A DNA stretch of 64,000 nt, taken from contig JBCBNX010000002.1 of assembly GCA_039821555.1 (NCBI GenBank), forward strand, positions 33,444 to 97,443. Reading direction: 5' to 3'. This DNA comes from Bacteroidota bacterium (GTDB taxonomy: Bacteria > Bacteroidota > Rhodothermia > Rhodothermales > Rubricoccaceae). The notes under the pieces are model-generated. The model was not told the DNA's origin and did no database searches. It saw only the letters and a list, made by a program, of their open reading frames with translations. Positions 52,172 through 61,131 of the stretch are shown here, piece after piece; position 1 is the stretch's first letter, and every line of letters starts with the position of its first letter. The position numbers and the translations under genes were made by a program.

Positions 52172-54091
52172 ATGGGTAAGCTGACCCTCCTCATCGCCCT
52201 CGCCACGGTGCTTGGCAGCACGCTGGTGGTCTATACCGCTCGCACCAATGCGTTTGCAGCCGCCTCGGACCGCGCCGAGGCGCAGGCCGACATGATCGCA
52301 CGGCAGGCCGCCCAGGCAGGCCACAACCTCGTCCTCGGCGCCATGCTCGACGACTATGGGTTCAAGGGCGCCCTCGACTTCCAGCAGCAGGCGTTCCAGG
52401 GTGGGGCGTTCGAGGTGGACTACCAGCCCACCACCGACGGTCAGTCGCTCACCTTCGAGGTGACGGGTGTCTTCGACGGGGCCACGCACCGCGTGACGAG
52501 CCGCTACAACTGGATCCCGGCCGACTTTCCCGGCCCGATCTGGATCGACGCGCCCTACGTCACGGCGGACCTCACCGGCAGCACCATCACGGGTGGACCC
52601 GGGCAGAACAACGTCTACTACGCCTTCGACCGCTTCGAAAAGCTCCGGCTCAGCCCGCTCGTCTCCTTCCAAGACATGCGCGACGCGTTCGCCACCGAGT
52701 TGGACGCCGTGCGCTCTTCCGGCGCGAGCCTCCGCCTCGAAGACACGATGGACGCCATCGTGGAGTACACCGGCGCGCTCTCGCTCGAAACCCTCTACAT
52801 GACCGCTCTCGGCGCTATCGAGCGCGGCGACGTGGTGCTGGACACGAGTTCGCCGGTCGTGACGGGCTCGGCCACCTACGGCTCAGCCGCGGAGCCCGCG
52901 ATCGTCTACAAAGAGAACAGCATGGAGCTCACCGGCACGATCCGCGGCTACGGCCTGCTCATCGTGGACGGGACGCTGGAGGTCACCGGCACGCTCGACT
53001 GGGACGGCCTCGTGCTGGTGCGCAGCTTCGAGGACTTCCTGCCGGTCCGCTTCCCCGGCCGCGTCACCATCGACGGGGCGCTCCTCATCGACCAGTACGC
53101 CGCCCCGCCCGGCGGCCACATCGACCTGACCGTCTTCCGCGACCCGTCCGGCCTGTGGACTGACCCCCATGGCGACCTCTCGCAGAGCCCGTGGCAGGTG
53201 CACTGGGCGCGGTTCGGCCAGTACCCCTGGCACCAGCACACGCACAAGTTCAACGAGAGCGTTGCGGAGGAGAACACGATCTACTTCGCCGAGCAGGGCA
53301 CCGACCGCCACGAGACGCAGACCGCGTTCCGCGCCACGCTCAACTCGCTGGGGGCCGAGGAGGTCTACCTCGAAGTGGCCAACGCGGACAACGCGAGCGG
53401 CCTCGCCGAGTACACGCTCAACGTCCAGGGCGAGCCGACGAGCACGGGGCAGATCAAGGTTGGCTTCGACGGCACGGTACGCAGTCCCACCTTCCGCGCC
53501 AACCGCCTGGACGACTTCATCCTCGACGTACGCAGCATGCGCATGCTACGCGAACTCGTCGACGAGGAGGGCGACTGCGACGAGTGGCCCAAGTGTGTAG
53601 GCAACCAGCGAGACCGAGCAGGAGCGCTCAGCGTCCGCCTGCGCCGGGCGTCCAACGACGGCATGGTCTACGAGGCCGCGATCTACTGGCACCAACGCGG
53701 CGCCGAGCGCCAGAGCGACGCGCAGGAAGAGCGGCGCTGGCGGAGGCGCATCAACAACGGGCAGGACTTCGGTGCCCGCCTGGAGATGGGGGCCAACGAC
53801 GCGATCCACTTCGACATGGGTCCGATCATCCAACTAGGACGCCGCCTCGGCTTCGCCAGCCCCGGCGTGCAGCACCTCGGCACCAACGTCCAGCACCAGA
53901 CACCCATGGAACTGCGCAGCGCCGAACTCGACGACGCGGATGCCCTGAAGCGCACGATGTGCGTCAACGGCACGACCCGCGAGGTCTACCGTAGCGTCGT
54001 ACAGACGTACCTCAACCAGGGCGCCACCCTCGGCACGTGCTCTAGCAACCGCAACGACGACAACCGTCCGCCACGGAACGACGACGACTAG
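52172..54091 (+). CDS. Pilin-like envelope protein 3 (PilX-like)
   Basis: A 639-residue protein with an N-terminal hydrophobic helix (TLLIALATVLGSTLVVYTA) and a long helix. Near 250-310 is a parallel-beta segment, YGLLIVDGTLEVTGTLDWDG then GRVTIDGALLIDQYA. This matches the C-terminal domain of PilX-type pilus assembly proteins in other phyla. A further 300-residue domain follows with many acidic residues, CDEWPKC and CSSN, ending in NDDNRPPRNDDD. No stop or frameshift. With its two upstream neighbours it may form a surface structure; experimentally unproven. Confidence 0.7.
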   Translation: MGKLTLLIALATVLGSTLVVYTARTNAFAAASDRAEAQADMIARQAAQAGHNLVLGAMLDDYGFKGALDFQQQAFQGGAFEVDYQPTTDGQSLTFEVTGVFDGATHRVTSRYNWIPADFPGPIWIDAPYVTADLTGSTITGGPGQNNVYYAFDRFEKLRLSPLVSFQDMRDAFATELDAVRSSGASLRLEDTMDAIVEYTGALSLETLYMTALGAIERGDVVLDTSSPVVTGSATYGSAAEPAIVYKENSMELTGTIRGYGLLIVDGTLEVTGTLDWDGLVLVRSFEDFLPVRFPGRVTIDGALLIDQYAAPPGGHIDLTVFRDPSGLWTDPHGDLSQSPWQVHWARFGQYPWHQHTHKFNESVAEENTIYFAEQGTDRHETQTAFRATLNSLGAEEVYLEVANADNASGLAEYTLNVQGEPTSTGQIKVGFDGTVRSPTFRANRLDDFILDVRSMRMLRELVDEEGDCDEWPKCVGNQRDRAGALSVRLRRASNDGMVYEAAIYWHQRGAERQSDAQEERRWRRRINNGQDFGARLEMGANDAIHFDMGPIIQLGRRLGFASPGVQHLGTNVQHQTPMELRSAELDDADALKRTMCVNGTTREVYRSVVQTYLNQGATLGTCSSNRNDDNRPPRNDDD

Positions 54092-54121
54092 CCACGCCTG
54101 AGCACCGATCCGGCGGCCTCG

Positions 54122-54583
54122 TCAGTCGAGATCGTACTGCTGTATGGCAGCGAGATACGCGGCCGAGCCCACGCCGACCTGCGCGTAGACGAGCCGCCGC
54201 TCTCCGCCTCTGTAGTCGTACTGCCGGTCGGCTTCCCAGAGTGTGACGATCTGGTCCGGGAAGCGGTACTCCGCCCGGTCGAACCGATGCGCCCCGGACT
54301 CGAACGAGGCGATGTGCCGGAAAAGCATGCGCGCTGCCGTATCGAACGGGTCGATGCCGCGGAACGCGAAGGCTACGTCGCGCGAGTGGGATGCGCCGAT
54401 GAAGCTCGCCTGGCCGCCTTCGTATTCCACCTGGAGCGCGTTGTCGGTCAGGAAGTAGTCGACGTCTCCGTGGCTGGCCTGCAGCCCGCCGTGCGGCGCC
54501 ATCGCGGCGCGAGCCTCGGCGGGGGTCATGCCCAGCAAGATGGGGCCGATTCCGTGGTGCGGGACGATTTCGAACGTCTGCAT
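54122..54583 (-). CDS. Hypothetical protein with GIGPILLGMT motif
   Basis: A 153-residue soluble protein starting MQTFEIVPHHGIGPILLGMT. The GIGPxxLGMT(x)AEAR phrase is shared by a broad group of small uncharacterised proteins found next to diverse genes. A beta-rich body follows. It lies 26 bp downstream of the SpoIIE phosphatase on the same strand, so co-transcription is likely, but no functional link is evident. It is convergent with the pilin-like cluster. Confidence 0.7.
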   Translation of the reverse strand: MQTFEIVPHHGIGPILLGMTPAEARAAMAPHGGLQASHGDVDYFLTDNALQVEYEGGQASFIGASHSRDVAFAFRGIDPFDTAARMLFRHIASFESGAHRFDRAEYRFPDQIVTLWEADRQYDYRGGERRLVYAQVGVGSAAYLAAIQQYDLD

Positions 54584-54609
54584 GGAGGCGAGAAGTAGAG
54601 AACGAGGGG

Positions 54610-56352
54610 CTACCCCCGCTTGAGCACGAGTGCCGTGAGGTCGTCGGAGAGCGGGGCGTCGTCGGTGTAGGTCCGCACGTCGGCGTGGAGGGCGTCGAGG
54701 ATGGCCCCGGCAGACTCGGCGTGGTGCGCGCGGAGGATGGCTTCGAGGCGGTCCTCGCCATAGTCTTCCGCCTCGGTGTGCTCGCCGCCCGTGGTGAGGC
54801 CGTGCGCCTCCGTGACGCCGTCGGTGAAGAGGGCGAGCACATCGCCCGGCGCGAGCGTCGTCGTGCCCTCGTCGTAGGCGAAGTCGGCGAGGACGCCCAG
54901 GATGAGGCCGCCGTCTTCGAGCAGGTCGAGCGTGCCGTCCGCGCGGAGCAGCATCGGCGGGTTGTGGCCCGCGTTGACATAGTCGAAGCGGCCAGTGACC
55001 GGGTCGTAGATGCCCCAGAAGAAGGTGATGAACGACGCCGCGCCCGTGTTGCCGTGGACGACGCGGTTGATGCGCGCGGTCGCCGCAGCGAGGTCGAGGC
55101 CGGAGCCGCGCAGCACCTGCAAGCACGCCTGGAGATTGGCCATCAAGAGCGAGGCGGGCATACCCTTGCCGGACACGTCCGCGATGGCGACGAGGAGCGT
55201 GCCATCGTCGAGCGGGATCAGGTCGAAGTAGTCGCCGGCGACGTGGCGGCTCGGGAGCGCCAGCGTGGCGATGTCGAGCTTGTCGGAGGTCGGCGGAGCC
55301 GTCGGGAGCAGGCGCTCCTGGATCGTCCGCGCGAGGCGCATCTCCTCTTCGAGTCGCTCCTTCTCCACGCGCGCCTCCACGAGTTCGGCGTTCTCCAGCG
55401 ACGTGAAGGCGAGCGTGCCGAGTGAGGTCACGAACTCGACCTCGCGGTCGGTGTAGGGCCGGTTGGTGGCGTGCGTGAGGGCGAAGACGCCGCGCGTGAC
55501 GTCGCGCCCACCGATGGGCACGAGGACGCGGAAGCCCGCCTCGCGCAGCGCGGTCCAGTCCTCGGCGCAGTGCTCGTCGAGGAAGACCGGCGCATGGAGC
55601 GCTGAGAGCCGGGCGAGCAGGTCGGCGGGCAACTCGGTTGTCCCGCCGCGCTCGATGGCGCGTGCGAGCTGCCCCGTCTCGTTGCGCACGAGGATGAGGT
55701 GGCGCTTGGCGAGGAGCTGCCCGAGCAGCGTGAACGAGAGCAGCTTCACGGCCTCGTCGCGGTCGAGCGTCCGCCCGAAGGTCTGCGACAACTCGAAGAG
55801 CGTGTTGAGCTCCTGCACCCGCGCGGCGAGGTTCTGGTTGGCTGTCTCAAGCTCTTCGGCCACGCGCGCGTTGTGCACCGCCGGGGCTGCCATGTTGACG
55901 AGCGAGCGCACGAAGGCGACCTCGCCCGCCTGGTAGTCGCCGCCGCGGGCGCGCTTGCCGAGGCCGAGCAACCCAATGACATCGTCCTTGTAACGCAGCG
56001 GCAGCGCGAGGTGCAGCCCGGCCTCGCGGAGCGGCAGCGGCACCTCGTCGCCGACCCACGCCGCCCCGTCCGAGGCGTCGAGGTGGACGGTCTGCTCGGC
56101 GACCAGCCCGCCGGGGTCGCGGCCCATCCCCTTGGCCGCCGCCACCCGATAGTCCCGGTCGGTGTGCGCCGTGCGGTGCTCGTCGAGCAGGAGCGCGCCG
56201 CGCGTGGTGAGCATCTTGCTCATCGCCACGAGCAGCAGGTTGTTCAAGACGAAATCGAGGTCGAGCGACGTCAGGAAGCCGCTCGTCTCGTAGACGGCAC
56301 GGAGGTCGAGGCGGTCGGTCCGCGAGCTGTCGCGGAGGTCGGGCATCGGCAT
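54610..56352 (-). CDS. GAF-domain PP2C (SpoIIE/RsbU-type) serine phosphatase
   Basis: Signalling phosphatase of about 580 residues. The first half has two GAF-like domains (about 25-175, with FVLNNLLLVAMSKMLTTRGA, and 195-345). A coiled linker with EEEMRLARTIQERLLPTAPP leads to the SpoIIE domain (about 375-580) with VAGDYFDLIPLDDG, VSGKGMPASLLMANLQ, GHNPPMLL and DGVTEA. Such enzymes usually dephosphorylate anti-sigma-factor antagonists. No RsbW or RsbV gene lies nearby. The ATG giving MPMPDLRDSS fits the family start; the frame is open for 42 more codons of unlikely sequence. Confidence 0.9.
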   Translation of the reverse strand: MPMPDLRDSSRTDRLDLRAVYETSGFLTSLDLDFVLNNLLLVAMSKMLTTRGALLLDEHRTAHTDRDYRVAAAKGMGRDPGGLVAEQTVHLDASDGAAWVGDEVPLPLREAGLHLALPLRYKDDVIGLLGLGKRARGGDYQAGEVAFVRSLVNMAAPAVHNARVAEELETANQNLAARVQELNTLFELSQTFGRTLDRDEAVKLLSFTLLGQLLAKRHLILVRNETGQLARAIERGGTTELPADLLARLSALHAPVFLDEHCAEDWTALREAGFRVLVPIGGRDVTRGVFALTHATNRPYTDREVEFVTSLGTLAFTSLENAELVEARVEKERLEEEMRLARTIQERLLPTAPPTSDKLDIATLALPSRHVAGDYFDLIPLDDGTLLVAIADVSGKGMPASLLMANLQACLQVLRGSGLDLAAATARINRVVHGNTGAASFITFFWGIYDPVTGRFDYVNAGHNPPMLLRADGTLDLLEDGGLILGVLADFAYDEGTTTLAPGDVLALFTDGVTEAHGLTTGGEHTEAEDYGEDRLEAILRAHHAESAGAILDALHADVRTYTDDAPLSDDLTALVLKRG

Positions 56353-57089
56353 GGCTGGGGAAGGCAGGGAGCTGAGAGCGAGAGGGGGGCCGCGTCGGGA
56401 CCGCCAGCGCCTGCACGATACGACGACCGTGCAACCGACGGGGCCGTGAACCGGCAGCCGCGCGAATCGCTGCGGCATGTAGGACCCAGGAGGACACCCC
56501 CCTTCCGATTCCTCGAAATCGGCGGCAGGCTACCGATTTTCCGAAACCCGTTGTGACCCTAGGCGCCCACTGATTCATGCGCGTATCTATGGCCCGATAT
56601 ACCTAGGTGTTGGTGTAATTTTTTACATACCAGCATCGCGCGCTGACTCCTTGCACCATTCCGCTCTGCACCGCCTCCGGTCCCGGCACCCTGATGCGTA
56701 GCCGTCTCTTTTGGATCTCTGCTCAGGCGCGCTCGTCGCGCGCCCGCTGCCCGCGCGCGACGTGGCTCTGGCTCCTCACGCCGTTCGAACCGAAGGCCTG
56801 AGGCATACTCGTCAGGTCCTTCAGGACGCTACGTCCTGTCTGCAGGCGACTGCAACGGTGTGACAAAGCGCCCTCGGACATCCCGCGCCGACCTAGGCTC
56901 TCCCCTGCACGATGCCATCGCGCTATGCAGACTGGGTCGCCACGAAGCTAGCGAACAGGTCGCTAGCCTACCCTCCCTCGTCTATGTGTCGCCGTGTGCC
57001 AGCGCTCTGCCCTAGTACGGTGGCCTAGCACGGCTAGAACGGCTTAGGCACTCGACTCATATAGCATCTTTTTACCTAAGGTTTTTGCC
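56353..57089. other. Gene-poor region of about 740 bp with inverted repeats
   Basis: No frame here looks coding. It contains CAGGAC-N5-GTCCTG (56822-56838) and GCTAGCGA-N5-TCGCTAGC (56947-56967), repeated CCTAG/ACGG words near 57010-57050, and AT-rich stretches at about 56600-56630 and 57060-57110. It must hold the promoters of the leftward phosphatase and the rightward stress protein. The inverted repeats could be operators or parts of an RNA. Confidence 0.45.
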
Positions 57090-57164
57090 ATGTATTAATA
57101 TAAGAGTTTACTAGTCATTCTACGCGACGATACGCAGGACGACCGCCTAATTGACCACGCCGCG

Positions 57165-58028
57165 ATGGTGGCCCACCTCGCGCAGGCAGGGCGCGTGCAG
57201 TTCCTACACGTCATACCGGAGATCCCGGCGCTCTCGGACCGGCATCCGGACGTGTTGCCGTTCCTCCACGAGGCGTCGGCGGCTCGCCACGCCGCGCTCG
57301 CCCGCCGGGCTACTGCGCGCTTCGCCGGGCCCTGGCACACCTCCGTCCATATTGATGTCACGGATGGGACACCGCTCGTCGAGGTGCAACGTGTGGCCCA
57401 GGAGGGCGCGTTCGACCTGCTGCTGGTCGGGCAGGGTGCCCTTGCCGAGCACCTGACGCGCCGCGCGCCGTGCTCGGTGCTGGTCGTGCCGGACGACGTA
57501 CCGGCCCACATCGAGCGGGTGGTGGTGTCCGTGGACTTCTCGGCGCACGCGGCCGAGGCCGTCGACGTGGCGCTCGCGTTCGCGCAGGCCTCCGGCATCG
57601 AGACGGTGCATCTGCTGCATGCCTACGTGACCCCGACGGCCTACGGTGCGCGGTCGGACGCCCGTGCCGAGGTCGACCGCGAGGAGGCACACCGGTGGGC
57701 TGCGCAGCGCTTCGCGGCCTTCCTCGACCGCCTCGACCTGCGTGGCCTGGTGGTGGAGACGCACCTCATCGAGACCGCGAGCGTGGCCGAGGCTACGCCG
57801 GCGGAGATCGCTGCGCTCGGCGCGGACCTCGTCGTGGTGGGGACGCGGGGCCGCAGCCTGAGCGCGGCGATCCAACTCGGGCGCGTCGCCGAGGCCATCC
57901 TCAAGGGCACCCGTGTGCCTGTGCTGGCCGTGAAGCACCGCAGCACGGCGACCAACCTCCTCGACCGGCTCCTCGCCCAGCACGTCACCCGTGCCGGACC
58001 GCGTCTCTACCCGTCCATACCCGCCTGA
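57165..58028 (+). CDS. Tandem universal stress protein (two USP domains); 5' end disrupted
   Basis: Two UspA folds in tandem, about 1-130 and 131-287. The second is complete, ending with ADLVVVGTRGRSLSAAIQLG and VPVLAVKHR. The first lacks its initial beta strand when started at ATG 57165. In the same frame upstream the missing strand is present: YKSLLVILRDD, preceded by ATG TAT TAA at 57090-57098 with TAAGG eight bases before the ATG. The gene thus seems to have begun at 57090 and acquired an in-frame TAA at codon 3. It may now be translated from 57165, or be partly inactivated. ATP-binding residues of the first domain would be lost. Confidence 0.8.
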   Translation: MVAHLAQAGRVQFLHVIPEIPALSDRHPDVLPFLHEASAARHAALARRATARFAGPWHTSVHIDVTDGTPLVEVQRVAQEGAFDLLLVGQGALAEHLTRRAPCSVLVVPDDVPAHIERVVVSVDFSAHAAEAVDVALAFAQASGIETVHLLHAYVTPTAYGARSDARAEVDREEAHRWAAQRFAAFLDRLDLRGLVVETHLIETASVAEATPAEIAALGADLVVVGTRGRSLSAAIQLGRVAEAILKGTRVPVLAVKHRSTATNLLDRLLAQHVTRAGPRLYPSIPA

Positions 58029-58071
58029 ACCCGACTCCCCTTACTCCTTCCAACTCCCAACCCTTGCACTC

Positions 58072-58311
58072 ATGCCGCTTCTCGAAATCACCCTCGGCTC
58101 GCTCATCATCTTGGCCGTCGCGGCCTTCACGCTCTGGTTCATCCGCTGGGTAAGCCTCGTCGATGCCGCCGAGTTCGCCCAGCAGGCCACTCCGAGCCTC
58201 CCCGTGTTCTCGCATCCTGGCACGGTGCGCGGGTCCTCCATTCCAACGCTGGCACCGGAGCCTACCGTCGAGACGGAGCTCAGGGAGTCGCGGGAGTTGG
58301 TGCCCGCCTGA
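58072..58311 (+). CDS. Small single-span membrane protein, unknown
   Basis: A 79-residue protein with one N-terminal helix (LLEITLGSLIILAVAAFTLW) and a short tail rich in Glu, Pro and Ser. It lies 43 bp downstream of the stress protein and 145 bp upstream of isocitrate dehydrogenase on the same strand. No family recognised. The clean helix and start MPLLEITLG support a real gene. Confidence 0.55.
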   Translation: MPLLEITLGSLIILAVAAFTLWFIRWVSLVDAAEFAQQATPSLPVFSHPGTVRGSSIPTLAPEPTVETELRESRELVPA

Positions 58312-58456
58312 GTACCCGCTCACCCGTCTCGACCGGCGATGCGGCGCGTCTTGGTCGGCCCGACGTTCCCGCCTGCTCCCTCGATGGGCGGGCGGGGCCC
58401 GACCTCGCCGTAACGCTTCTCCTTCCCCCTCTCCTCCGCACGCTGCTCCGACCTCC

Positions 58457-60064
58457 ATGTCTACCCCTGAATTGCGTACGCTCCGTCGCCCCGATGCCCT
58501 CGCCGATGGGTTTGCCCGCCCTGTCCCGCGCCCGACGTCGTTTCCCGACGGCCGAGATCGTCGCACCGCCTCGACCCCGATCCCGGTCGCGGTGTGCCAC
58601 GGCGACGGCATCGGCCCGGAGATCATGGACGCCGTCCTCCGCATCCTCGACGCGGCAGGCGCGCCGCTCCGCGTCGAGCCCGTCGAGATGGGCGAGCGGG
58701 CCTATCGCGAGGGTCACTCTTCGGGCATTGCGCCGGAGACGTGGGACCTGCTGCGCCGCCACGGTGTGCTCCTCAAGGGGCCGATCACGACTCCGCAGGG
58801 CGGCGGCTACAAGAGCCTCAACGTCACGCTCCGCAAGACGCTCGGCCTCTTCGCCAACGTACGTCCTTGCAAGAGCTACAGCCCGCACGTCGCTGCGCTG
58901 CACCCGCACCTCGACCTCGTCGTGATCCGCGAGAACGAGGAGGACACCTACGCGGGCATCGAGCATCAGCAGACCACCGAGGTCACGCAGACGCTCAAGC
59001 TCATCACGCGGCCTGGCAGCGAGGCCATCTGCCGCTATGCTTTCGACTATGCACGGGCCCACGGTCGCCGCCGCGTGACGTGCATGACGAAGGCCAACAT
59101 CATGAAGCACACCGACGGCCTCTTCAAGCAGGTCTTCGAGGAAGTCGCGGCCGACTACCCCTACATCGAGAGCGACCACCGCATCATCGACATCGGCGCG
59201 GCGCTGGTGGCGGCCCGCCCCGAGCGCCTCGACGTGATCGTGGCGCCGAACCTCTACGGCGACATCCTCTCCGACATCGCCGCCGAGGTGTCAGGCTCGC
59301 TCGGGCTGGCGGGGTCGGCCAACCTCGGGCCGTCGTTCGCGATGTTCGAGGCCGTGCACGGCAGCGCGCCGGACATCGCGGGGCGCGGCGTGGCGAACCC
59401 GTCGGGGCTGCTGCGCGCCGCGGTGATGATGCTCGTCCACCTCGGCCAAGCGGAGGTCGCCGCGCGCATCAAGAATGCCTGGCTCGCCACCGTCGAGGCG
59501 GGGCTGCACACGCCGGACCTCTACCGCCCGTCGGTGAGCCGCCGCCAGCTCCCCACCGACAACTTCGCCGACGCCGTGATCGCGCGCCTCGGCACGGAGC
59601 CGCGCGACCTCAAGCCGGTGCACTACACCGGAATGGGAGGCCGTAGCACTGCCAGTCTCGATCTCAGGGTGCGCCCGACGCCGCCCCGTCCGAAGACGCT
59701 CGTGGGCGTCGATGTCTTCCTTGACTGGAACGGCCCCGACCAGAGCCGCGACCCCGACACGCTCGGCATGGCGCTCCGCGCGCTCGGCAGTGACAGTGAC
59801 GACGACAGCGATGGCACGCCGGACCGGCTTGCGCTAACGCTCATCACCAACCGCGGCGTGAAGGTCTTTCCGAGCGGCCTCCCGGAGACGTTCTGCACCG
59901 ACCACTGGCGCTGCCGCTTCACCGCGCCCGACGACGAGGTGGCCCCGCAGCATGTCGTGGCGCTCCTCGGGCGGCTCGTCGAGGCCGGCTTCGACGTCAT
60001 CAAGACGGAGCACCTCTACACCGTCGAGGGCACCCGCGCCTACTCGCTCGCGCAAGGCGAGTAG
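58457..60064 (+). CDS. icd: Isocitrate dehydrogenase (Thermus-type, with C-terminal domain)
   Basis: Beta-decarboxylating dehydrogenase of the TCA cycle. The N-terminal CHGDGIGPEIMDAVL, the substrate site SLNVTLRKTLGLFANVRPC, VVIRENEEDTYAGIEHQ, the metal site NLYGDILSDIAAEVSGSLG and the nucleotide site HGSAPDIAGRGVANPSG are present. A C-terminal domain of about 140 residues (LVGVDVFLDWNGPD) is typical of the larger Thermus thermophilus-type enzyme, giving about 535 residues here. The first 35 residues are an extra, probably disordered leader. Coenzyme preference is not assigned. It is convergent with the phosphoesterase gene. Confidence 0.9.
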   Translation: MSTPELRTLRRPDALADGFARPVPRPTSFPDGRDRRTASTPIPVAVCHGDGIGPEIMDAVLRILDAAGAPLRVEPVEMGERAYREGHSSGIAPETWDLLRRHGVLLKGPITTPQGGGYKSLNVTLRKTLGLFANVRPCKSYSPHVAALHPHLDLVVIRENEEDTYAGIEHQQTTEVTQTLKLITRPGSEAICRYAFDYARAHGRRRVTCMTKANIMKHTDGLFKQVFEEVAADYPYIESDHRIIDIGAALVAARPERLDVIVAPNLYGDILSDIAAEVSGSLGLAGSANLGPSFAMFEAVHGSAPDIAGRGVANPSGLLRAAVMMLVHLGQAEVAARIKNAWLATVEAGLHTPDLYRPSVSRRQLPTDNFADAVIARLGTEPRDLKPVHYTGMGGRSTASLDLRVRPTPPRPKTLVGVDVFLDWNGPDQSRDPDTLGMALRALGSDSDDDSDGTPDRLALTLITNRGVKVFPSGLPETFCTDHWRCRFTAPDDEVAPQHVVALLGRLVEAGFDVIKTEHLYTVEGTRAYSLAQGE

Positions 60065-60075
60065 AGGGTGCCGAT

Positions 60076-60567
60076 CTACCCGTCGAGGTGCACCACATCG
60101 GCTTTTGTCGCCGCGCCGCCTTCGACGGTGAGCCGGACGCAGGTCTTGACCTGGTGGAAGCCCTGGCGACCTGCAGCGCCGGGGTTGACGTAGAGCATCC
60201 CGCCGAGGTGCGGCACCCGCTCGATGCGCAGGATGTGGCTGTGGCCGCAGACGAACACGTCGGGCCACTCCGCGCGCAGCCTCGGGCCGATGCCCTTGGC
60301 CCAGCGCTTCGGGTGCCCGCCGATGTGCGTCATCCAGAGATTCACCCCCGCAACCCTGATGCGCAGGTGCTCCACCGAGCGCTGCCGGATAGGTCGCCCG
60401 TCGATGTTGCCCCAGACGGTCTTCGTCGGCGCGACGGCTTCGAGCGCGTCGAGGATGTCGGGCGTGCCCACATCGCCCGCGTGGAGGATGAGGTCGACGC
60501 CGGCGAGCGCGTCGCAGAGCGCGGGGTGGAGCCAGCCGTGGGTGTCCGAGACGAGGCCGAGCGTCAT
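60076..60567 (-). CDS. YfcE/MJ0936-type metallophosphoesterase
   Basis: Small metal-dependent phosphodiesterase, 163 residues. Metal ligands are in GLVSDTHGWLHP, ILHAGDVG, VWGNID, MTHIGGHP and CGHSHILR, the complete calcineurin-like set. I start at the ATG giving MTLGLVSDTHG; upstream frame would overlap the divergent BLUF gene. Substrate unknown. It is divergent from the BLUF gene with an 88-bp gap, so the two may share a control region. Confidence 0.92.
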   Translation of the reverse strand: MTLGLVSDTHGWLHPALCDALAGVDLILHAGDVGTPDILDALEAVAPTKTVWGNIDGRPIRQRSVEHLRIRVAGVNLWMTHIGGHPKRWAKGIGPRLRAEWPDVFVCGHSHILRIERVPHLGGMLYVNPGAAGRQGFHQVKTCVRLTVEGGAATKADVVHLDG

Positions 60568-60655
60568 GGGTGTAGGAGGTCGGTGTGTTAAGGAATGGGG
60601 AACACGAAGAAAAACGGCGGGGTTTGATCTGGCCGCAGGCTCAACCCCCACCGCC

Positions 60656-61093
60656 ATGCCGCAGCCACTCATCCAGCTCATCTACACGAGCAAGGCGACT
60701 CGTCTGGTCGGCCTCCCTACGCTCACCGATATCCTGCGCGTCAGCCGCCGCAACAACGCACGCGACCAAGTCACCGGCCTGCTCCTCTACCACGAGGGCA
60801 GCTTCATCCAGGTCTTCGAGGGCCTCTCGGGCGATGTCAACGCGGTCTACCGCCGGGTGCTCGACGACCCGCGCCACCGCGACGTGAATCTGCTCGTCCG
60901 GCGGCAAGTCGCCTACCGCTCGTTCCCGCACTGGGCGATGGGCTTCCGCAACATCGCCGAGTTGACCGACGAGCAGCAGCGGTACGTGAGCACGTTCCTT
61001 CAAGACGGGACGCTGCGCGGCGTCGCGCGGCCAGGGCTGGCCCATCGTTTCCTGGACGCGTTCCGGGAGAGAGCGCAAGAGCCGGACGAGTAG
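60656..61093 (+). CDS. BLUF-domain blue-light photoreceptor
   Basis: Short FAD-binding photoreceptor of 145 residues with a BLUF domain (about 5-95) and little else. Key residues: Tyr10 in LIYTSKA, Asn33/34 in RRNNARDQVTGLLLY, Gln52 in SFIQVFEG, and Trp93/Met95 in HWAMGF. These correspond to the flavin-contacting Tyr, Asn, Gln and Trp/Met of known BLUF proteins. There is no output domain, so signalling must go through a partner. Start at ATG 60656. Confidence 0.93.
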   Translation: MPQPLIQLIYTSKATRLVGLPTLTDILRVSRRNNARDQVTGLLLYHEGSFIQVFEGLSGDVNAVYRRVLDDPRHRDVNLLVRRQVAYRSFPHWAMGFRNIAELTDEQQRYVSTFLQDGTLRGVARPGLAHRFLDAFRERAQEPDE

Positions 61094-61131
61094 CAGCCTT
61101 TGTCTGATAGCCTGCGTCCGGCGACCGACGC

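Noticed and set aside
56780..56815. tRNA-like GTTCGAAC in the long intergenic region
   Set aside because: The flanking bases do not form a T stem or acceptor stem, and no anticodon arm is present at the right distance.
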